DNA from: Sphingobium lignivorans
GTDB taxonomy: Bacteria > Pseudomonadota > Alphaproteobacteria > Sphingomonadales > Sphingomonadaceae
DNA length: 64,000 nucleotides
Reading direction: 5' to 3'
Assembly (NCBI RefSeq): GCF_014203955.1
Contig: NZ_JACHKA010000001.1
Location: 3,751,001-3,815,000, forward strand
Shown here: piece by piece, positions 58,537-64,000 of the stretch
How the letters are laid out: every line of letters begins with the position of its first letter
How positions within the stretch are numbered: position 1 is the first letter of the stretch
The notes under the pieces: model-generated
What the model saw: only the letters and a program-made list of their open reading frames with translations
Told to the model about the DNA's origin: nothing
Database searches by the model: none
Position numbers and translations under genes: made by a program

Positions 58537-61500
58537 TTGAAGACGGATATCGATACCATTGCGTGCGGGCCTCGCCGGGCCCTGCGGGTCGCGCTGCTGG
58601 CAAGCTGCGCCGGGATGACCATGCTGACGCTGGCCACGCCGGCCCGCGCACAGGATGAAGCAGGGCAGCAGGCCAGCCAGGACCAGGCCATCGTCATCAC
58701 CGGATCGCGCATCGTGCGCCGTGACTATGAAGCCAACAGCCCGATCGTCACCGTAGGTTCCGAACTGCTGGAGAACAGTGCCACCGGCGCCATCGAACAG
58801 AGTCTGAACAAGCTCCCGCAGTTCACGCCGACGCTCAAGAACCCGACCCAGGGCGGCGACATCCAGCCCACCGCGCAGAACACGCCCGGCGCGGCGACCA
58901 TCTCGCTGCGCGGCATTGGCTCGAACCGCAACATCGTGCTGGTCGACGGCCGCCGCGCTACGCCCAGCAACGCGACGATGGTGGTGGACATCAACACCAT
59001 TCCCTCCGCCGCCATCGATCGGGTTGAGATCATTTCGGGCGGTGCTTCATCCACTTACGGCGCGGACGCGGTTGGCGGCGTCGTCAACTTCATCATGAAG
59101 AAGAACTTCCAGGGACTGGAACTCGATGCCCAGACCGCGATCACGCAGCGGGGCGACAACTTCGAGTATCAGGTGTCCGGCATCATGGGCGCCAATTTCG
59201 ACGATGGGCGCGGCAACATCAGCCTCTCCTTCTCGATGAACGAGCGCCAGGATGCCCGGCAGTCCAACCGCCGCTGGTATCGGGACCTGTGGGAGAACCC
59301 CACGATCACCGGCACGCAGTTCTTCCCCGACCGGCCGGGCTTCAACATCGGCTTCGACCCCGAGCAGGCCATTCCCAATGCAGTGCTGAACTCGGTGATG
59401 GGCGTCACCGGCTGGACCAACAACGGCGTCGGCTCGATCATATACACCAATCCGGACGGCTCGGCCTTCGCCGGCTTCGATACGGCGGGCATCGCGGGCG
59501 TACCGGCCAACAAGGTGGTCGACGGGCTGACCTACAAGAAGCTTTCCAACGGCACGCTCGGGAAGAACTTCACTGACAACTACCTGATCTTCCCGCTCGA
59601 GCGGTTCAACATCTACACGCGCGGCAATTACGAGATCAACGACTGGATCGGCGTGTTCGCACAGGGCATCTTCAGCAAGGTCAAGACGACGACCGTGCAG
59701 GAGCCCTCGCCGCTGACCGGCGGCTGGGGCGTGCTGGTCCCCTACAACTCTGCCGCGCCGCAGGCCGGCATTCCCGATTCGATTGTGACGCTGCTCAATG
59801 CGCGGGCCAATCCCAATGCGCCCATCGACCTGCGCGGCCTGTTGCCGTTCAATCGCGGATCGGAAACGGAAGTCTACACCTACAACATGATCGCCGGCAT
59901 CGAGGGCCGCATCCCCGGTTCCGACTGGACCTTCGAGATCTATGGCTCACATGGCGAATCGGAAACGAGCGTGCTCCAGACCGGCTTCGCCTCGCTGCAG
60001 CGCTTCCGCGCCGTGATGTCCGCACCGGACTTCGGCAGAGGCTTCCGCTCGCAAGGCAACGCCGCGTTCGGCGGCTTCGGCGCGGCGACGGCGACCTGCA
60101 CCAGCGGCCTCAATCCGTTCATGGACCCCGCGCTCATCTCGCAGGACTGCATCGACGCCATCAAGGCGGACATCAAGACCAAGGCCGTCATGCAGCAGAC
60201 CGTCTGGGAAGCCAACTTCCAGGGCGGCCTGTTCAATCTGCCGGCGGGCCAGGTCCGCGCGGCGGTCGGCGCAACCTATCGCCACAACGACTACAAGTTC
60301 CAGAACGACACGCTCACCACGCAGGGCACATCCTTCCAGGAACAGGCGCTCGGCCTCTACCCGAGCGGCAATTCCCAAGGGCGGATCGTCGCCAAGGAAA
60401 TCTATGGCGAGTTGCTCATCCCGCTGCTGTCCGACCTGCCATTGATCCGCAAGCTGGACCTCGAGGTCGGTGCCCGCTCCTCCGATTACAACACCACCGG
60501 CAACAGCTTCACCTGGAAGATCCAGGGCGACTGGCAAGTGACCGAGTGGCTGCGCTTCCGCGGCGGCTACAACAAGGCAGAGCGCGCGCCCAACATCGCG
60601 GAGCTGTATCTCGCGCCCGAGCAGACCTTCGCCATCGCGGAAGGCGGCGACGTCTGCTCGCTCAACAGCGGCCTCGGCTGGTCGGCGAACCCGGCCCGCA
60701 ACAGCAACTGGGCCAATGTCGTGGGCCTGTGCGGCCAGATCATGGAAGCGTCCGGCGATGCCACCGCCGACCAGCAATATTGGGGCGTGGACTATCGCAC
60801 CCTGGCCGCGGCTGGCAGCGAAGCAGCCGCACGCGCGCTGGTGACGATGCCGCAGGCAGCCGGCCAAGCCTTCGTCTTCCCGACGCTGGCAGGCAACAAC
60901 AGCCTGCGCCCGGAAAAGGCGGACACCTGGACGGCCGGGATGGTGATCCAGTCGCCCTTCGAATCCGCGATGCTGCGGCGTCTCCGCCTCACGGTCGACT
61001 ATTACAACATCAAGGTAACCGACGCGATCGGCGCCCAGACCGTCGACATCGCCCAGCGCCAGTGCTTCGATTCGGCCTTCAACGGCAGCTACGATCCCAG
61101 CTCGCCCTTCTGCCTCGGCATCGATCGCAACCAGACGGGCGCGCTCGGCAATGTGGTGCGCACCTTCTTCAACAATGGCCGGTTCCAGACCTCCGGCATC
61201 GATGCCCAGCTCGACTGGGCATTCGACCTCGGGCCGGGCACCGTGAATTTCAACAGCATCTTCAATTATCTGATCGAGATGAAATCCGCGGAGCTGGACG
61301 TGCTGCCGCTCACCGAGTTCGCCGGCACACTCGGCGGCACGCAGAACGGCCTCAATGGCGGCATGTTCCGCTGGAAGCTGCTCACCACGCTCGGCTACAC
61401 CTACGGGCCGGTCTATCTCGGCCTGCAATGGCGGCACCTGCCCTCCGTCAAGTCCGCGACCGCGGCCCAGGTCCCCAACACCAGCGTCGCCGGCGCGCCG

Positions 61501-61713
61501 GCCTATGACCTGTTCAACCTGCAGGGGTCCTTCGCGATCACGCGGGATGCGACGCTCCGCTTCGGTGTCGACAATCTGTTCGACAAGGCACCGCCAATGA
61601 TCAACGTCGATACGGCGGCGGTTCCTCCGACGCTGGCGAACGGCGCTTATGACAGCAACAATTACGACGTGATCGGTCGCCGCTTCTATATCGGCGCCAA
61701 GTTCCGGTTCTGA
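58537..61713 (+). CDS. TonB-dependent outer-membrane receptor
   Basis: A 1058-residue receptor that would import a bulky or scarce substrate through the outer membrane using TonB energy. A signal peptide ends ATPARA. The plug begins with VITGSRIVRRDYEANSPI and contains LRGIGSNRNIVLVDGRR and SGGASSTYGADAVGGVVNF. The barrel ends with an aromatic residue (YIGAKFRF). The start is a TTG at 58537 with GGGGAG seven bases upstream; the nearest ATG is out of frame, and an in-frame ATG at 58420 lacks a ribosome site. The substrate is not known; SDR and oxidoreductase neighbours suggest a lipid, terpenoid or aromatic compound. Confidence 0.93.
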   Translation: MKTDIDTIACGPRRALRVALLASCAGMTMLTLATPARAQDEAGQQASQDQAIVITGSRIVRRDYEANSPIVTVGSELLENSATGAIEQSLNKLPQFTPTLKNPTQGGDIQPTAQNTPGAATISLRGIGSNRNIVLVDGRRATPSNATMVVDINTIPSAAIDRVEIISGGASSTYGADAVGGVVNFIMKKNFQGLELDAQTAITQRGDNFEYQVSGIMGANFDDGRGNISLSFSMNERQDARQSNRRWYRDLWENPTITGTQFFPDRPGFNIGFDPEQAIPNAVLNSVMGVTGWTNNGVGSIIYTNPDGSAFAGFDTAGIAGVPANKVVDGLTYKKLSNGTLGKNFTDNYLIFPLERFNIYTRGNYEINDWIGVFAQGIFSKVKTTTVQEPSPLTGGWGVLVPYNSAAPQAGIPDSIVTLLNARANPNAPIDLRGLLPFNRGSETEVYTYNMIAGIEGRIPGSDWTFEIYGSHGESETSVLQTGFASLQRFRAVMSAPDFGRGFRSQGNAAFGGFGAATATCTSGLNPFMDPALISQDCIDAIKADIKTKAVMQQTVWEANFQGGLFNLPAGQVRAAVGATYRHNDYKFQNDTLTTQGTSFQEQALGLYPSGNSQGRIVAKEIYGELLIPLLSDLPLIRKLDLEVGARSSDYNTTGNSFTWKIQGDWQVTEWLRFRGGYNKAERAPNIAELYLAPEQTFAIAEGGDVCSLNSGLGWSANPARNSNWANVVGLCGQIMEASGDATADQQYWGVDYRTLAAAGSEAAARALVTMPQAAGQAFVFPTLAGNNSLRPEKADTWTAGMVIQSPFESAMLRRLRLTVDYYNIKVTDAIGAQTVDIAQRQCFDSAFNGSYDPSSPFCLGIDRNQTGALGNVVRTFFNNGRFQTSGIDAQLDWAFDLGPGTVNFNSIFNYLIEMKSAELDVLPLTEFAGTLGGTQNGLNGGMFRWKLLTTLGYTYGPVYLGLQWRHLPSVKSATAAQVPNTSVAGAPAYDLFNLQGSFAITRDATLRFGVDNLFDKAPPMINVDTAAVPPTLANGAYDSNNYDVIGRRFYIGAKFRF

Positions 61714-61735
61714 CTCTCCCGAGCATGAACCAGCT

Positions 61736-61768
61736 GGCGGCCCTCCTCCTTGCGGGAGGGCCGCCTTT
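61736..61768 (+). terminator. Rho-independent terminator after the TonB receptor
   Basis: A perfect 11-bp GC-rich stem (61736-61746 with 61755-61765, 8-base loop) is followed by TTTCT. It separates the receptor gene from the second SDR gene. Confidence 0.9.
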
Positions 61769-61875
61769 CTGCTCCCCTGAGCGGCAAGCAGCGGGGACCG
61801 CAGCGGCGGCAGCCAGACTATTCTCCGGCCCACGGCAAGCCGGACATATGAGCCTCGACAAAGGAGATTGATGCA

Positions 61876-62811
61876 ATGTTGGACGTAAGCGGCAAGACCG
61901 CCTTCATCACCGGCGGTGCCAGCGGCATGGGCTGGGGCATGGCCAAGGCCTTTGGCGAGGCGGGCATGAAGGTGATCATCGCCGACATTCGCCAGGACGC
62001 GCTCGATCAGGCCATGGAAGGCTTCTCGAAGACCAATCTTGCCGTTCACTCCATCCTGCTCGACGTGACCAGCCGCGAAGGCTGGGCCAGGGCGGCGGAT
62101 GAAGCCGAAGAGCGGTTCGGTAATATCCACGTCCTCGCTCTCAATGCGGGGGTGGGCACCGGCGGATCAATGCTGACGGCCACCTACAAGGACTGGGATT
62201 TCAACATGAGCGTCAATGTGGGGGGCGTCGTCAACGGCCTCGTCACCATGCTGCCGCGCATGCTGGCCCATGGCGAGGAAGGCCAGCTCGTCGTCACCTC
62301 CTCCACCGGAGGCTTCTCCGCGGTGGGCGGCGCCGGGCTCTACTGCGCCGCCAAATATTGCGTGGCGGGCATGTTCGAGAGTCTGGCGACGGACCTGCGC
62401 GGCACCGCGCTTGGCGCCTCCGTCTTCTTCCCCGGCCCGGTGCAGACCCAGCTCGGCATCTCGACGCAGGCGACCCGGCCCGAGCATCTGCGCAACGAAG
62501 CGCCGCCGCCGCCGCCCGCCAGCGTGGGCGCGCAGCAGGACAAGCGCCCCGCGCCGGGCTTCGACCCGAGCCTGTTCATGACCAGCGAGGAAGTGGGCCA
62601 GCGCGTGCTGCGCGGCATCCGCCGACGCGACCTCTTCATCATGACCCATCCGGAATTCACGAAAGGCATCGAGGCGCGCAACAACGCACTGCTGCGGGCC
62701 ATTCCGGTCGAAGCGCCCAACGAGGCGCGGGCCAATCTGGTCGCCCAGTTCGGCACCCTCATGTACAACCCGATCTACGATGGGCAGCAGCCGCTCGACG
62801 AGCCGCTCTGA
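61876..62811 (+). CDS. Short-chain dehydrogenase (SDR), cassette copy 2
   Basis: A 311-residue SDR with TGGASGMGWG for cofactor binding, LNAG, a Ser in TSSTGGF, and the catalytic YCAAK. It shares many positions with the SDR at 57107-58000 (for example VIIADIRQDALDQAM with VIADIRQDHLDEAM, and DWDFNMSVNVGGVVNG with DWDWQMDVNVNGVING). A Pro-rich insert lies near residue 210. AAGGAG precedes the ATG. Function and substrate unknown. Confidence 0.9.
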   Translation: MLDVSGKTAFITGGASGMGWGMAKAFGEAGMKVIIADIRQDALDQAMEGFSKTNLAVHSILLDVTSREGWARAADEAEERFGNIHVLALNAGVGTGGSMLTATYKDWDFNMSVNVGGVVNGLVTMLPRMLAHGEEGQLVVTSSTGGFSAVGGAGLYCAAKYCVAGMFESLATDLRGTALGASVFFPGPVQTQLGISTQATRPEHLRNEAPPPPPASVGAQQDKRPAPGFDPSLFMTSEEVGQRVLRGIRRRDLFIMTHPEFTKGIEARNNALLRAIPVEAPNEARANLVAQFGTLMYNPIYDGQQPLDEPL

Positions 62812-62984
62812 GCGCTACGGCGCAGGCAAATGGCCCGCGCACCGGCTGAAGAGGGTTCGCCGCCGCCGGAGGTGGCGCGGACCCTCCTCAACCGCCGGGG
62901 ATTTCACACAGCGCCTCGCTGTCCTGTTCCCCAGCCTTCCGGCCTTCCCTAGAAGGCAAAGTCCGCAATCAGGAGAGGGATGAC

Positions 62985-63971
62985 ATGGCGAAGGTCGTTC
63001 GCGTGCATGAACTGGGCGAGCCCGAAAAGCTGGTCTTCGAAGATATCGAGATCGGGGCCCCGGGGCCCGGCGAGGTGCGCATCCGGGTGGAAGCCGTCGG
63101 CCTCAACCGATCGGAAGCCATGTTCCGCGCCGGCCGCTATCCGACGAAACCGAAGCTGCCGACGCTGATCGGATATGAGGCCTGCGGCATCGTCGAGGCA
63201 CTGGGCGAGGGCGTCACCGGGTTCAAGGTGGGGCAGCGGGTCAGCGCGCTGCCCATGTATCGGCTCGGCCAATATGGGGTCTGGGGCGAGCAGGCCATCG
63301 TGCCCGCGCGCTGCCTCCTTCCTGCCCCCCCGGGCCTCTCCCCGGCCGAGGCGGCAGCAGTGTGGATGCAGTATATGACAGCCTTCGCGATCATCGAAGT
63401 GGGCCAGGCCGGCATCGGTGATTTCGTTATCATTCCCGCTGCCTCCAGCAGTGTTGGCCTTGCGGCGATCCAGCTCGCCAACTGGGCGGGCGCCGTGTCC
63501 ATCGCCGCGACGCGGACCAGCGCCAAGGCGGATGAACTGAAGGCGCTGGGCGCGCAACATGTCGTCGCCACGCAGGAAGTCGATCTGGTCGAGGAAGTGA
63601 TGAGGATCACGGACGGCAAGGGCGCGCGCCTCGTCTTCGATCCGGTGCAGGGCCCCTATGTGCAGACGCTCACCAGCGCGATGGCTGAGCGCGGCATCCT
63701 GTTCATCTATGGCGGCCTCTCGGAACAGCCCACGCCCTATCCGCACTGGAACATGGCCTTCAAGGGCCTCTCCATGCGCGGCTGGGTCGCCTCGGAAATC
63801 TGGAACCATCCCGCGCGCTACAAGGCGGCGCAGGAGCGCATCCTGCTCGGGCTGAAGCTCGGCCATCTCAAGCCGGTGATCGCGCGGACCTTCCCTTTCG
63901 ACGAAATCGTCGAAGCCAACCGCTTCCTCGAATCCAACCAGCAGATCGGCAAGATCGTCGTCACGATGTGA
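62985..63971 (+). CDS. Quinone oxidoreductase-like MDR enzyme, zinc-free
   Basis: A 328-residue NADPH:quinone reductase-type medium-chain oxidoreductase. It has the GYEACGIVEALGEGVTGFKVGQRV core, the Rossmann stretch PAASSSVGLAAIQLANWAGA and the typical C-terminal DEIVEANRFLESNQQIGKIVV. The Cys and His zinc ligands of alcohol dehydrogenases are absent. CAGGAGAGG precedes the ATG. It follows the second SDR in the same direction and probably belongs to its cassette. Confidence 0.9.
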   Translation: MAKVVRVHELGEPEKLVFEDIEIGAPGPGEVRIRVEAVGLNRSEAMFRAGRYPTKPKLPTLIGYEACGIVEALGEGVTGFKVGQRVSALPMYRLGQYGVWGEQAIVPARCLLPAPPGLSPAEAAAVWMQYMTAFAIIEVGQAGIGDFVIIPAASSSVGLAAIQLANWAGAVSIAATRTSAKADELKALGAQHVVATQEVDLVEEVMRITDGKGARLVFDPVQGPYVQTLTSAMAERGILFIYGGLSEQPTPYPHWNMAFKGLSMRGWVASEIWNHPARYKAAQERILLGLKLGHLKPVIARTFPFDEIVEANRFLESNQQIGKIVVTM

Positions 63972-64000
63972 GCAAGCGGCGCCGCGGACCTCACGCAGCG

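Noticed and set aside
59947..62130. 727-codon frame opposite the TonB receptor
   Set aside because: Antisense shadow spanning two real genes and a terminator.
62851..62886. Imperfect GC-rich hairpin after the second SDR gene
   Set aside because: Mismatched stem and no T run; the MDR gene behind it may be co-transcribed.

Overview
The window is high-GC, gene-dense chromosomal DNA from an alphaproteobacterium, most probably a sphingomonad (Sphingobium, Sphingomonas or Novosphingobium type). The signs are a SciP-type CtrA regulator, a PEP-CTERM protein with the PEPxxWAMMI sorting motif common in this group, a TonB receptor with the VITGSRI plug start, REP-like GTTCGTCCTGA sequences, and the alphaproteobacterial layout of the str/S10/spc/alpha ribosomal cluster. 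I saw no rRNA, tRNA, CRISPR array, prophage or intact insertion sequence.

Region by region. 1-16.5 kb is a mosaic of housekeeping and singleton genes: hisG (cut by the window edge), a PEP-CTERM protein, a tiny membrane ORF, purA, an esterase, a lipoprotein, mnmA, sciP, a D-hydroxyacid dehydrogenase, a phytanoyl-CoA-dioxygenase-like protein, an AlkD-like/YdjM-like pair, guaA, two unknown exported proteins and a prolyl oligopeptidase. 16.7-40.2 kb is the ribosomal super-cluster on the minus strand, reading rpsL-rpsG-fusA-tuf // rpsJ to rpmD // rplO-secY-adk // rpsM-rpsK-rpoA-rplQ. It is interrupted twice by genes for surface-polymer chemistry: an acyltransferase-3 gene between rpmD and rplO, and two glycosyltransferase-like genes between adk and rpsM. 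40.4-49.5 kb holds an orphan sensor kinase, ubiE-ubiB, and a tightly overlapping coaBC-dut-unknown-moeB-dsrE group followed by a DUF4010 membrane protein. 49.5-56.3 kb carries two pirins, a methyltransferase, ilvE, an S33 peptidase and a very unusual TetR-MarR-MarR fusion regulator. 56.5-64 kb has an exported unknown protein and a cassette of two paralogous short-chain dehydrogenases around a large TonB-dependent receptor, followed by a quinone-oxidoreductase-like enzyme. This cassette looks like an uptake/oxidation module for an unknown organic substrate.

Most notable observations: (1) the TetR-MarR-MarR fusion regulator close to the TonB/SDR cassette, with an AT-rich inverted repeat in the cassette's divergent promoter region that could be an operator; (2) the two invasions of the ribosomal cluster by surface-glycan genes, with a candidate promoter restarting rpsM; (3) ribosomal protein S12 with Arg at position 88, a substitution that gives streptomycin resistance in other bacteria; (4) a ~250 bp intergenic repeat present twice in opposite orientation, with a 46-bp hairpin core that is 45/46 identical; (5) a MoeB-like enzyme with an incomplete zinc site, overlapping a DsrE-like gene. 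All calls are from reading the sequence; no database search was run.
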